NCBI GenBank assembly: GCA_903891375.1
Contig: CAITEL010000069.1
Span: forward strand, 1-10,178
DNA: 10,178 nt
Reading direction: 5' to 3'
Source: an uncultured Neisseriaceae bacterium
Lineage (GTDB): Bacteria > Pseudomonadota > Gammaproteobacteria > Burkholderiales > UBA11063
Part shown: one piece after another, positions 1 to 4,906 of the stretch
Layout: the number at the start of each line of letters is the position of its first letter
Position numbering within the stretch: position 1 is the first letter of the stretch
Notes under the pieces: model-generated
Told to the model about the DNA's origin: nothing
What the model saw: only the letters and a program-made list of their open reading frames with translations
The model's database searches: none
Position numbers and translations under genes: made by a program

Positions 1-78
1 AATTCAAAGGTAACTGGCGGTAGTATAAGGATGGCGGGTGATAAGTTCTCAGATAGATATGATGGTAATGTTTATTAG
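1..78 (+). CDS. C-terminal end of an upstream protein (partial)
   Basis: An open frame enters from the window edge and closes at TAG 76-78. It gives 25 residues, beginning NSKVTGGSIR and ending YDGNVY. The fragment is polar and glycine-rich with no membrane segment, so it may be the tail of a soluble or structural protein. The gap to the next start is 23 bases and holds only an A-rich leader, so it probably shares a transcript with the genes that follow. Nothing in the fragment identifies the family. The reading frame is supported by its clean end just before the next gene and by its plausible composition. Confidence 0.6.
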   Translation, partial: NSKVTGGSIRMAGDKFSDRYDGNVY

Positions 79-84
79 TGGTTA

Positions 85-101
85 ATTAAAAATAGTAAAA
101 T
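85..101 (+). promoter_or_regulatory. A-rich translation leader, copy 1
   Basis: This 17-base stretch ends in AATAGTAAAAT and recurs identically at 495-511, with a close relative at 305-321. In each case an ATGAAATGGTAT gene start follows within 0 to 1 bases. There is no Shine-Dalgarno motif. A-rich sequence just upstream of the start is the usual initiation signal in Bacteroidota, so I read it as a ribosome-recruiting leader copied together with the gene behind it. A promoter role is not excluded. Confidence 0.55.
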
Positions 102-296
102 ATGAAATGGTATTGGATAGTTGGTATTGTGGTTTTTGTTTTAATTGTATCTGGTCTTATCTTTCAGTACAAATTGGCGAAACAAGGTTTTGGTAGTAGC
201 CCTTTTTACAAACCAGTAGTAAAAAATGTAGATGTATGGAAAGACCCGATGGCTGGATTGACTGATGCACAGAAACATGATGGTAGACTTTATTGA
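102..296 (+). CDS. small single-span membrane protein, MKWY family member 1
   Basis: The product has 64 residues. It starts MKWYWIVGIVVFVLIVSGLI, a hydrophobic segment of about 20 residues with aromatic residues at its outer edge. A basic linker (QYKLAKQG) and a polar tail of about 35 residues (VDVWKDPMAGLTDAQKHDG) follow. The ATG sits directly after the A-rich leader. It is the first of three adjacent genes beginning MKWY(Y)W behind nearly the same leader, so they look like paralogues from tandem duplication; this copy is the most diverged. I recognise no family. Its place in a run of tiny membrane proteins near lysozyme and spike genes suggests a virion or assembly membrane component, which is inference. 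Confidence 0.8.
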   Translation: MKWYWIVGIVVFVLIVSGLIFQYKLAKQGFGSSPFYKPVVKNVDVWKDPMAGLTDAQKHDGRLY

Positions 297-304
297 AATA
301 ATTA

Positions 305-321
305 ATTTAAAATAGTAAAAT
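305..321 (+). promoter_or_regulatory. A-rich translation leader, copy 2
   Basis: This stretch (TTAAAATAGTAAAAT with flanking AT bases) nearly matches the leaders at 85-101 and 495-511 and sits immediately before the ATG at 322. It probably recruits ribosomes in the absence of a Shine-Dalgarno motif. Confidence 0.5.
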
Positions 322-486
322 ATGAAATGGTATTATTGGACGGGTATCGTCATTGTAGTTGGTTTGGTTGGTTATTTAACATACCACCACTTCGCAAATC
401 CAAACGTTGGTATAAAAGCAGATAAAAAAGACGGTGTGCAATATTTAGGTGTGCCATCAGATGCATTCCGAACAGATATAAAATAG
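322..486 (+). CDS. small single-span membrane protein, MKWYYW family member 2
   Basis: The product has 54 residues. It begins MKWYYWTGIVIVVGLVGYLT, a single membrane span over about residues 5-20. A polar, partly basic tail (NPNVGIKADKKDGVQYLG, then VPSDAFRTDIK) follows. The first 24 residues match the next gene's product at 21 positions, and the leaders match too, so the two genes arose by tandem duplication. The last bases of this gene and its 3' flank (468-502) are repeated at 633-667, after the stop of the next gene, showing that this copy keeps the full-length tail. The function is unknown. A short N-terminal anchor with a small polar domain fits a structural membrane peptide of a virion, as inference only. 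Confidence 0.85.
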   Translation: MKWYYWTGIVIVVGLVGYLTYHHFANPNVGIKADKKDGVQYLGVPSDAFRTDIK

Positions 487-502
487 TAGGCCAAATTAAA
501 AA
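468..502 (+). repeat. 35-base direct repeat, copy A (gene tail plus leader)
   Basis: This segment begins CCGAACAG and runs through the stop of the 322-486 gene into TAGGCCAAATTAAAAA. It matches 633-667 at 34 of 35 bases; the one difference is A at 476 against C at 641. In copy A the left half is coding; in copy B it lies after a stop codon. It marks the edge of a tandem duplication. Confidence 0.9.
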
Positions 503-511
503 TAGTAAAAT
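495..511 (+). promoter_or_regulatory. A-rich translation leader, copy 3
   Basis: These 17 bases are identical to 85-101 and end one base before the ATG at 513. They probably serve as the initiation leader of the third MKWY gene. Confidence 0.5.
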
Positions 512-512
512 A

Positions 513-626
513 ATGAAATGGTATTATTGGGCAGGAATTGCCATCGTAGTTGGATTAGTTGGTTATTTGACATACCAACACTTCACAGCAACAACAACCG
601 TAGTCGCAGCGACTGCAACAAAATAG
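513..626 (+). CDS. very small membrane protein, MKWYYW family member 3 (shortened copy)
   Basis: The product has 37 residues. It begins MKWYYWAGIAIVVGLVGYLT, nearly identical to the preceding product through residue 24. It then diverges into an Ala/Thr-rich end (TATTTVVAATATK). It lacks the roughly 30-residue polar tail of its sister. Downstream of its stop (627-640), the sequence CAGATGCCGAACAG matches the sister's tail-coding CAGATGCATTCCGAACAG with four bases missing. It therefore looks like a duplicate whose C-terminal half was replaced or lost, leaving a remnant outside the frame. The intact N-terminal span and conserved start suggest the short form is still made, perhaps as a membrane peptide in its own right. 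Confidence 0.75.
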   Translation: MKWYYWAGIAIVVGLVGYLTYQHFTATTTVVAATATK

Positions 627-632
627 CAGATG

Positions 633-667
633 CCGAACAGCTATAAAATAGTAGGCCAAATTAAAAA
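633..667 (+). repeat. 35-base direct repeat, copy B (untranslated remnant plus leader)
   Basis: This matches 468-502 at 34 of 35 bases. Here it follows the stop codon of the shortened 513-626 gene, so the former coding half is untranslated. The right half (TAGGCCAAATTAAAAA) provides the leader for the ATG at 677. Confidence 0.9.
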
Positions 668-676
668 CAATTAAAA

Positions 677-817
677 ATGAAAACTTGGATGTGGATTCTT
701 ATCGCTATAGGCATTATTGCTGTAGTGCATTTAATTGACAGGTATTTTGTATTTGATATTCCAGTAACCAAAATTGGTATGGGTAATTCAGGTACAGGCG
801 CACCTATTACAGCTTAA
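677..817 (+). CDS. small single-span membrane protein (46 residues)
   Basis: The product starts MKTWMWILIAIGIIAVVHLI, one membrane span with tryptophans at its start. It continues with RYFVFDIPVTKIGMG and a short polar end (NSGTGAPITA). The start follows an A-rich leader (ATTAAAAACAATTAAAA) within the repeat region. The stop TAA shares its last A with the ATG of the next gene (TAATG), so the two are probably translationally coupled. No family is recognised. Size, topology and position match the other small membrane proteins of this cluster. Confidence 0.8.
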   Translation: MKTWMWILIAIGIIAVVHLIDRYFVFDIPVTKIGMGNSGTGAPITA

Positions 818-984
818 TGAAAACAGTATTACTGGTAGTAATTATAGCGGTCGGCTTATTTGTGGTGTACTGGTTTCTGTTAAAAGATACCAGTACGCCA
901 CATACGGCTATTTATGGCTTATATAATAAACCAGTTAATACAATAGGTGTAAAACCATCACCATTAGTAGGTTATCATCATTAA
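817..984 (+). CDS. small single-span membrane protein (55 residues)
   Basis: The product begins MKTVLLVVIIAVGLFVVYWF, a membrane span of about 18 residues. A lysine (LLKDTSTP) and a polar C-terminal region rich in Tyr, Pro and Gly follow, ending LVGYHH. The ATG overlaps the previous stop by one base, which strongly supports this start. The next gene begins two bases after the stop. With a short cytoplasmic N-terminus and a basic residue after the span, it could be a signal anchor or a small structural membrane protein. It has no recognisable domain. Confidence 0.8.
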   Translation: MKTVLLVVIIAVGLFVVYWFLLKDTSTPHTAIYGLYNKPVNTIGVKPSPLVGYHH

Positions 985-986
985 TT

Positions 987-1112
987 ATGTTGTGGTATTG
1001 GAAAGTATTAATAGTAGTTCTTGTTATAATTAGCCTTGCGCTAGTAATAACATACTATAATCAAAAAACAGTAATCAAAAACCTTTGCACGGTAATAGCA
1101 AGTAAATCATGA
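987..1112 (+). CDS. small single-span membrane protein (41 residues)
   Basis: The product begins MLWYWKVLIVVLVIISLALV, an aromatic and basic edge followed by a membrane span to about residue 21. A short tail (YYNQKTVIKNLCTVIASKS) follows. The WYW motif near the start recalls the MKWYW start of the 102-296 product, so it may be a distant member of the same set. Its TGA stop lies inside an ATGA overlap with the next start, implying coupled translation. Function is unknown. Confidence 0.75.
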   Translation: MLWYWKVLIVVLVIISLALVITYYNQKTVIKNLCTVIASKS

Positions 1113-1624
1113 GTAGTAAACAAATAATATTCACAGTAGTAATTTTAGCTGTATTTATTGGAGTATTTTTATACTTCAGAAAATCAATACCAAGTGTTGG
1201 CTCTGTAGTTGTAAATCAATCACAAGAAACGGGTACACCTATAAATAAAGATATAGTTACAAAGTACGGAGTGGATTGGCTTAAAGTAACTGATTATAGT
1301 CAATTTAATAAAGGTGACCAATTAATGAGTTACGACTCTAATGGTATGCTTAGGGGTTCAAGTAATGTCTTTAATAAAACAGGCGCTAATCAAATACCAT
1401 ACAATAGTATTGCAAAAGATGTATATATTGGTGGTTTTTTATCAGTAACACAAACACCAGGTGAAGGTGTAGTTATTAACACTAATTCACCTTCAGGTTT
1501 AGCATACAATTTTAAAGGAGTATGTTACAAATTAGTTAAACAAAACACAGGTTCAAAAACAGTTTCAGGTTTAGGTTCCGCCAATAGAGTTGGCACGCCA
1601 ATACAAGGAACACAGCATATATAA
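1109..1624 (+). CDS. membrane-anchored protein of unknown function (171 residues)
   Basis: An N-terminal span at about residues 5-22 (IIFTVVILAVFIGVFLYF) is followed by RK and then a domain of about 145 residues rich in Ser, Asn, Gly and Val. The pattern of alternating polar and hydrophobic residues suggests a mostly beta fold. A segment resembling a bacterial surface domain (DVYIGGFLSVTQTPGEG, then SGLAYNFKGVCYKLV) lies at about residues 105-145. There is a single cysteine. The start overlaps the previous stop (ATGA). I do not recognise the family. The topology suggests a domain held on one face of a membrane, perhaps between the virion membrane and capsid or in the host periplasm. Confidence 0.8.
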   Translation: MSSKQIIFTVVILAVFIGVFLYFRKSIPSVGSVVVNQSQETGTPINKDIVTKYGVDWLKVTDYSQFNKGDQLMSYDSNGMLRGSSNVFNKTGANQIPYNSIAKDVYIGGFLSVTQTPGEGVVINTNSPSGLAYNFKGVCYKLVKQNTGSKTVSGLGSANRVGTPIQGTQHI

Positions 1625-1625
1625 T

Positions 1626-2075
1626 ATGGGAGTAGTAACAGAAATAGTATCGGCACCAATATTCAAAAACAAATGGTTTTGGATTATAGCCATTGGTTTA
1701 ATAGTTATATACGTCATCTATAGATGGGGTAAAAACAACGCAGCAAATATTGTTGACTATAAACATGGAACAGATGCAATACCTGCAGGTTGGGACCCAA
1801 ATATACTTGCAGATGAAGTTTATCAGAATACTGATACGTTCTTTATAAGTAATATCACGCAAAATAAAACATTTTATAATGTGGCTAATTTACCAACAGA
1901 TGATATGGTTGTAGCTGTGTATAATACATATAATACAAAATATCAATCAAAAGACAGTCAAACAATGACAGCTCGTATCGCTTCAATAACAGCTGTAGAG
2001 CCTGATTTTATGGGTGGTGTTGGTGGTAACAGAGACTCTGCCGTTAATAGATTAAGAAACACTGGTTGCGCATAG
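1626..2075 (+). CDS. membrane-anchored protein with a small helical domain (149 residues)
   Basis: I place the start at the ATG at 1626, one base after the previous stop; an in-frame ATG at 1590 would overlap the previous gene by 35 bases. Residues 16-33 (KWFWIIAIGLIVIYVIYR) form one span. The rest holds IPAGWDPNILADEVYQ, then LPTDDMVVAVYNTYNTKYQ, and ends NRLRNTGCA. This layout (IPxGWxP, a pair of helices, xDDxxxAVYNxxNxKY, then an RL end) recalls annexin-like helical repeats that I have seen in Bacteroidota and phage proteins. That match is from memory and uncertain. The gene lies in the run of single-span proteins and is probably a virion or assembly factor. Confidence 0.8.
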   Translation: MGVVTEIVSAPIFKNKWFWIIAIGLIVIYVIYRWGKNNAANIVDYKHGTDAIPAGWDPNILADEVYQNTDTFFISNITQNKTFYNVANLPTDDMVVAVYNTYNTKYQSKDSQTMTARIASITAVEPDFMGGVGGNRDSAVNRLRNTGCA

Positions 2076-2076
2076 T

Positions 2077-2307
2077 ATGAATAGTATATTAACATACATA
2101 CAAAAAAATTGGATATTAATAATAATAGTATTGTTGATGGCAGTTATTATTTATATAGTTTATATTAACAGAAATTCGTTATTTATGCCAACAGTAGTTC
2201 CATCAAACCAATCTTCATCGGAAAACACAAACACAAACACAAACGGTTCGGTAGACGCAGTTAACACATTTAATAACATATTAAACAATGCTTGGAGTCA
2301 TCTTTAA
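2077..2307 (+). CDS. small single-span membrane protein with Asn/Thr/Ser linker (76 residues)
   Basis: Residues 1-11 are polar (MNSILTYIQKN). A span of about 20 residues follows (WILIIIVLLMAVIIYIVYIN). The remainder is low-complexity, with a run of alternating Asn and Thr (ENTNTNTNGS) encoded by an ACAAACACAAACAC microsatellite at about 2226-2245, and ends NNAWSHL. The start lies one base after the preceding stop. A spacer of this type suggests a flexible tether. The microsatellite could vary in length between isolates. Family unknown. Confidence 0.8.
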   Translation: MNSILTYIQKNWILIIIVLLMAVIIYIVYINRNSLFMPTVVPSNQSSSENTNTNTNGSVDAVNTFNNILNNAWSHL

Positions 2308-2314
2308 AATAGAT

Positions 2315-2548
2315 ATGAATAGTATAGATTTTCAATATTTTGTATACTCGCAGATTATAACAGTAGTCTTATCAACTATTGGTATTATAGTTGCATTAAA
2401 AGTTGCAATAGCTAAAATATCAGTGCAAATGCAATACATAACGAAAGAGAGTGGTGAATGTTCAAAAAAGGTAGAGAGTCATGATGAGAGAATAAATAAC
2501 ATGGAAGGTGATGTTAAGGTATTAAAAGATAGATTAAAAGTAGCATGA
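2315..2548 (+). CDS. putative holin or spanin-like membrane/coiled-coil protein
   Basis: I use the ATG at 2315, which gives MNSIDFQYF and 77 residues. An in-frame ATG at 2288 would overlap the previous gene by 20 bases and add nine residues of poor character. A span at about residues 10-33 (SQIITVVLSTIGIIVALKVA) is followed by a charged region with heptad-like spacing (VESHDERINNMEGDVKVLKD), a likely coiled coil. The stop overlaps the lysozyme ATG (ATGA). Small proteins of this shape next to an endolysin are commonly holins or inner-membrane spanins. The sequence alone cannot choose between these, and a structural role is also possible. Confidence 0.75.
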   Translation: MNSIDFQYFVYSQIITVVLSTIGIIVALKVAIAKISVQMQYITKESGECSKKVESHDERINNMEGDVKVLKDRLKVA

Positions 2549-3063
2549 GTGATTATAGTATAAGGGATTTTATTACATGGCACGAGGGTGACAAATTGCA
2601 GCCATATCAAGACGTATCAGGTATATGGACTATCGGCCGTGGTCATGTTATAAAAGACAATGAACAGTGGATGAAAAATGGTATTACACAGCAGCAGTCT
2701 GATGATATATTAGATGCGGATTTACAAGTGTATTACCAGGCAGTTGATAATTCAGTCAATGTACCTATAACTGAAAGCCAAAGGGACTCTTTAATGGATT
2801 TTTGTTTTGGTAACGGTATTGGTGCATTTCAATCTAGCACTCTTTTAAAATTAATTAATAGTGGCGCATCAGATAGTGACATATCTGCAGAATTCATGAA
2901 ATGGGACCACGCTATGGTTGGTGGTAAATTAGTTGAAATTCCACATTTAAAAGAAATTAGAGCGTGTGAGGTTGCTATGTGGACAAACTCTATGGTTCCC
3001 GCTATATCAGCAGGTGTAAACGCTTCAGCGGGTGGTCTTGCATATTTCCAAAAAAAAAGTTAA
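2545..3063 (+). CDS. GH24-type lysozyme (T4-like muramidase, endolysin)
   Basis: This 172-residue product shows the T4 lysozyme catalytic pattern. Glu14 lies in TWHEGDKLQPYQD, Asp23 follows nine residues on, and Thr29 lies in GIWTIGRGH. The spacing E-(8)-D-(5)-T equals that of E11, D20 and T26 in T4 lysozyme. The helical lobe follows (ITESQRDSLMDFCFGNGIGAF, then STLLKLI). Such enzymes cleave the MurNAc-GlcNAc bond of peptidoglycan. There is no N-terminal signal, so export would need a holin or another route. The frame ends at TAA 3061 just after an A9 run (3050-3058). A -1 shift there would add 24 codons encoding a membrane span that ends exactly at the next gene's start. The unshifted product ends FQKKS and lacks any anchor. 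Confidence 0.93.
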   Translation: MSDYSIRDFITWHEGDKLQPYQDVSGIWTIGRGHVIKDNEQWMKNGITQQQSDDILDADLQVYYQAVDNSVNVPITESQRDSLMDFCFGNGIGAFQSSTLLKLINSGASDSDISAEFMKWDHAMVGGKLVEIPHLKEIRACEVAMWTNSMVPAISAGVNASAGGLAYFQKKS

Positions 3064-3131
3064 TACTGATAGCAACATTGATAGGTTTATTAATATTATT
3101 GACAGTGTTATATTATTTGAAAGTTAGATAA
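3051..3131 (+). other. out-of-frame C-terminal membrane tail of the lysozyme (candidate -1 frameshift at A9)
   Basis: In the -1 frame the A run reads directly into AAG TTA ATA CTG and encodes KLILIATLIGLLILLTVLYY followed by LKVR. The frame then stops at TAA 3129-3131, whose last A is the first base of the next gene's ATG. This is a textbook basic-flanked membrane span. It resembles the tail anchors encoded at 3612-4160 and 4371-4601. The frame has no ATG of its own nearby. The site 3051-3057 reads A AAA AAA in the lysozyme frame, the form of a classical -1 slippery heptamer, and the following A and G also permit transcriptional slippage. The shifted product would have 195 residues. A one-base homopolymer error in the assembly would give the same picture, and a GTG at 2979 is a weaker alternative start. 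Confidence 0.65.
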
Positions 3132-3607
3132 TGAAATTTATTATAATCTTATTGGCTATAATTACAGCAATTTACTTGTACGTTCAACTACTAGTTAGTC
3201 GCCTTGATTTTAACTTCGGTTTATCAAAAATAGATTTAAGTAAATTTCAATTAGGTAGAGTTATAACGGGCGGTAGTAGTAATGCAAAGGTGGTGGTGGA
3301 TGCTTCAATAACAAATGCTAATTCGGTAAACCTTTCTTTTAGTAATCTCTATATAGAAATATATTACAATGAAACATTAATAGCTTACTCTACAGACAAT
3401 ATAAGTAACTACGCTAAAGTAGTAATTGAAGCTGGTTCGGTAACAATAATACAAGAAGAGTTAAATATAGTGGTAAATGGGAATACAGTTGATTTTGGAT
3501 TAAAGATGAACTTAAATGAGCAATTACTAATTAGTTATAAAATTAGATTAAAATTGCTTGGTTTGATAACATTCGGATATACAGGTACAAAAACATTAAA
3601 TAGTTAA
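3131..3607 (+). CDS. membrane-anchored LEA14-like beta-domain protein (158 residues)
   Basis: An N-terminal span at residues 3-22 (FIIILLAIITAIYLYVQLLV) precedes a beta-rich domain at about residues 52-150. That domain has NAKVVVDASITNANSVNLSF, then LYIEIYYNETLIAYS, then VTIIQEELNIVVNG. The order of a beta strand with N-(x)-N-S, a strand with Y(N)xxxIAxS, and a strand ending in a xIxV core is like LEA type 2 (LEA14/WHy) domains, beta sandwiches found in plant, archaeal and bacterial proteins. In bacteria, including Bacteroidota, they often follow a signal anchor or lipobox. The start shares one base with the membrane tail before it. The domain assignment is by pattern memory. The role in this cluster is unknown; it could be a periplasmic or virion membrane scaffold. 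Confidence 0.8.
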   Translation: MKFIIILLAIITAIYLYVQLLVSRLDFNFGLSKIDLSKFQLGRVITGGSSNAKVVVDASITNANSVNLSFSNLYIEIYYNETLIAYSTDNISNYAKVVIEAGSVTIIQEELNIVVNGNTVDFGLKMNLNEQLLISYKIRLKLLGLITFGYTGTKTLNS

Positions 3608-3611
3608 TAAA

Positions 3612-4160
3612 ATGGCATATAGAGACACATTAGTGCAGCATGTAAAAGATGCACAGGATAAGTTAAAAGCAGATAATTTATCAAAAGCAAAATACGATAG
3701 TGATTTTAATTTATTCTCAGCAACATCAAGACAACAGATCCAACAAGCGCAGGCGTGGGGTGGTGTTGTTGTGGGTGCATTGCCTAGTTTTTACTTTTCA
3801 AACAATCCAAGGTCAGAAGCTGTTGTTAATCTTAATGGAGCTAATGAAAATGGTCAAAAAGCAATCAATAACAAAGCATGGTCTGAGGCTAAACGGATTG
3901 ATATAGTAGAAGATGAAAAGTTAATAACAACAGCACAGAAAGCACTATCTAGCTTTGATGCTTTATCGGCCGCAGACCAAAATGCAATAGCTAACCAAGG
4001 CACAAATGCTGATATAGCAACAGCGACTGCAGCTAGTAATATATCAATAGCCCAAAAAGCAGCTAATGATGCGCAGCAATTAAAAAAGACTATTGGATAT
4101 ACAATTATATTTATAGGTATAATTGTAGCCGGTATATTTATATGGAAAAAACTTCTGTAG
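3612..4160 (+). CDS. Ala/Gln-rich helical protein with C-terminal membrane anchor (182 residues)
   Basis: The first 50 residues look helical and polar (MAYRDTLVQHVKDAQDKLKA, then SRQQIQQAQAW). A central Gly/Val and aromatic patch (GGVVVGALPSFYFSNNPRSE) follows. A long Ala/Asn/Gln helical region comes next (TTAQKALSSFDALSAADQNA, then TAASNISIAQKAANDAQQLK). Residues 161-178 (IGYTIIFIGIIVAGIFIW) form a span ending in KKLL, a tail anchor. The opposite topology to the upstream N-anchored proteins suggests its soluble domain lies on the cytoplasmic or capsid-facing side. The start lies four bases after the previous stop. No family is recognised; similar Ala-rich tail-anchored proteins could be coat-membrane linkers or penetration proteins. 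Confidence 0.8.
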   Translation: MAYRDTLVQHVKDAQDKLKADNLSKAKYDSDFNLFSATSRQQIQQAQAWGGVVVGALPSFYFSNNPRSEAVVNLNGANENGQKAINNKAWSEAKRIDIVEDEKLITTAQKALSSFDALSAADQNAIANQGTNADIATATAASNISIAQKAANDAQQLKKTIGYTIIFIGIIVAGIFIWKKLL

Positions 4161-4161
4161 A

Positions 4162-4371
4162 ATGGATGGAATAAGCGACATTTTGAGTATCAAAGCAAAA
4201 CTTGGTGCGCCAATAGATTGGAGACAGCAACAAGCTGTAGAATCATATCCACAACCGCAGTCAGGTGGATTGTTTATTATTAATGATAATAGTCGCAATG
4301 GTATGATGAAAATACAGACTATCATGTTAGTTATATTAATAGTCTTATTAACAATAATAGCTTTTAAATAA
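4162..4371 (+). CDS. small tail-anchored protein (69 residues)
   Basis: The N-terminal 45 residues are polar with Pro/Gln segments (LGAPIDWRQQQAVESYPQPQ). An ending span follows (IQTIMLVILIVLLTIIAFK) at about residues 51-69. Only one base separates the start from the previous stop, and its own stop shares a base with the next ATG (TAATG). It looks like part of the same coupled group of tail-anchored proteins. No function can be assigned. Confidence 0.8.
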   Translation: MDGISDILSIKAKLGAPIDWRQQQAVESYPQPQSGGLFIINDNSRNGMMKIQTIMLVILIVLLTIIAFK

Positions 4372-4601
4372 TGAGCTTCTTTAGTGATTTAGGTGATAGT
4401 ATAACAGGTAAGAGTAAAACTAATATCATTAATAATGAGTTAGGTACCGAGCAACAAATAGCTAATGCACAATTAGCGAATGATTATGCTATGCTTAAAT
4501 TACAAAATGACCCAGAGGTTCTAAAACAGAAAAGACAAACATACACCATTATTGGTATACTAATTGCAATAGTTTGCATATCATTCATTAAACATAGATA
4601 A
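4371..4601 (+). CDS. small tail-anchored helical protein (76 residues)
   Basis: The product starts MSFFSDLGDSITGKSKTNII and has a helical polar middle (TEQQIANAQLANDYAMLKLQ). It ends with a span at about residues 57-72 (TYTIIGILIAIVCISF) and IKHR. This is the third tail-anchored protein in a row. The start overlaps the preceding stop by one base. The stop is followed by a gap of 79 bases, so this is the last gene of the tightly coupled block. Function is unknown; a virion membrane component is the most natural guess. Confidence 0.8.
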   Translation: MSFFSDLGDSITGKSKTNIINNELGTEQQIANAQLANDYAMLKLQNDPEVLKQKRQTYTIIGILIAIVCISFIKHR

Positions 4602-4680
4602 AAGTATAGTTGCGCATGGATGCCGAAAAATGCAGCAGTCTAGTAATTAAATAGAGTAGGCAAATATAAACAAAAAAACA
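4602..4680 (+). promoter_or_regulatory. leader region before the 52-residue protein gene
   Basis: These 79 bases hold no convincing gene. The right end (AAATAGAGTAGGCAAATATAAA, running 4649-4670) resembles the leader at 647-665, which reads AAATAGTAGGCCAAATTAA; both also have GATGCCGAA upstream. The shared elements may mark a regulatory leader or promoter-proximal region. No Bacteroidota -7 (TAxxTTTG) and -33 (TTG) pair is obvious. A 12-codon ATG frame at 4616-4654 is not convincing. Confidence 0.35.
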
Positions 4681-4839
4681 ATGAACATTTTAGGTTTAAT
4701 TCCGGAGGTTGCTGTAGTAGGCGGTAAGGCTCCAATCGCAATTCCTTCAGTTGGTGAAATCGTTATCTTTAGAGATACGGTAGATAATAAACTGAAGTAC
4801 TGGACTTCCGCAGGTGCGGTTGTTGCAGTAACAATTTAA
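4681..4839 (+). CDS. 52-residue protein resembling a spike/fibre N-terminal module
   Basis: The product starts MNILGLIPEVAVVGGKAPIA and continues IPSVGEIVIFRDTVDNKLKY then a short hydrophobic end (AGAVVAVTI). It matches the start of the next gene's product: GLI near the N-terminus, then P-x-x-G-x-E-x-VIF, then T-x-DN-x-x-x-Y, G and V-x-V. In phage fibre proteins short modules of this type (GE+VFxDxxxGxLxxxxxxG) often precede the receptor-binding part. A stand-alone copy could be a small minor structural protein, for example a plug or adapter sharing a virion socket with the spike. It has no membrane span, unlike everything upstream. It has its own leader and a hairpin terminator directly behind it, so it could be made in separate amounts. 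Confidence 0.8.
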   Translation: MNILGLIPEVAVVGGKAPIAIPSVGEIVIFRDTVDNKLKYWTSAGAVVAVTI

Positions 4840-4844
4840 AACAT

Positions 4845-4871
4845 GGTGGGCTGATAAATCAGCCCACCTTT
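4845..4871 (+). terminator. intrinsic terminator hairpin
   Basis: A perfect 10-bp stem (GGTGGGCTGA at 4845-4854 and TCAGCCCACC at 4859-4868) closes a TAAA loop. It is followed by TTTATT on the + strand. It lies five bases after the stop of the 52-residue gene. A run of A before it (AATTTAAAA) could make it act in both directions, although no gene on the - strand reads into it. It probably ends or attenuates transcription of the small-membrane-protein operon before the spike genes. Confidence 0.9.
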
Positions 4872-4906
4872 ATTAGTAAATTATAAACAATTAAATAATA
4901 GACAAA

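Noticed and set aside
1590..1625. Upstream start at 1590 for the 1626-2075 gene
   Set aside because: It overlaps the previous gene by 35 bases and adds a charged stretch before the membrane span. The ATG at 1626 lies one base after the previous stop.
2979..3131. GTG at 2979 as a separate start for the out-of-frame membrane tail
   Set aside because: It would give a 50-residue protein whose first half (basic, Cys-rich, in the shadow of the lysozyme codons) looks random, and GTG has no leader. A frameshift from the lysozyme is simpler, though the GTG start cannot be excluded.
3700..3906. + strand frame inside the tail-anchored protein gene at 3612-4160
   Set aside because: It has no leader, overlaps fully with a coupled gene, and its product has no feature of interest.
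4616..4654. 12-codon frame starting at ATG 4616
   Set aside because: It is too short and lacks support; the segment is better read as leader sequence.
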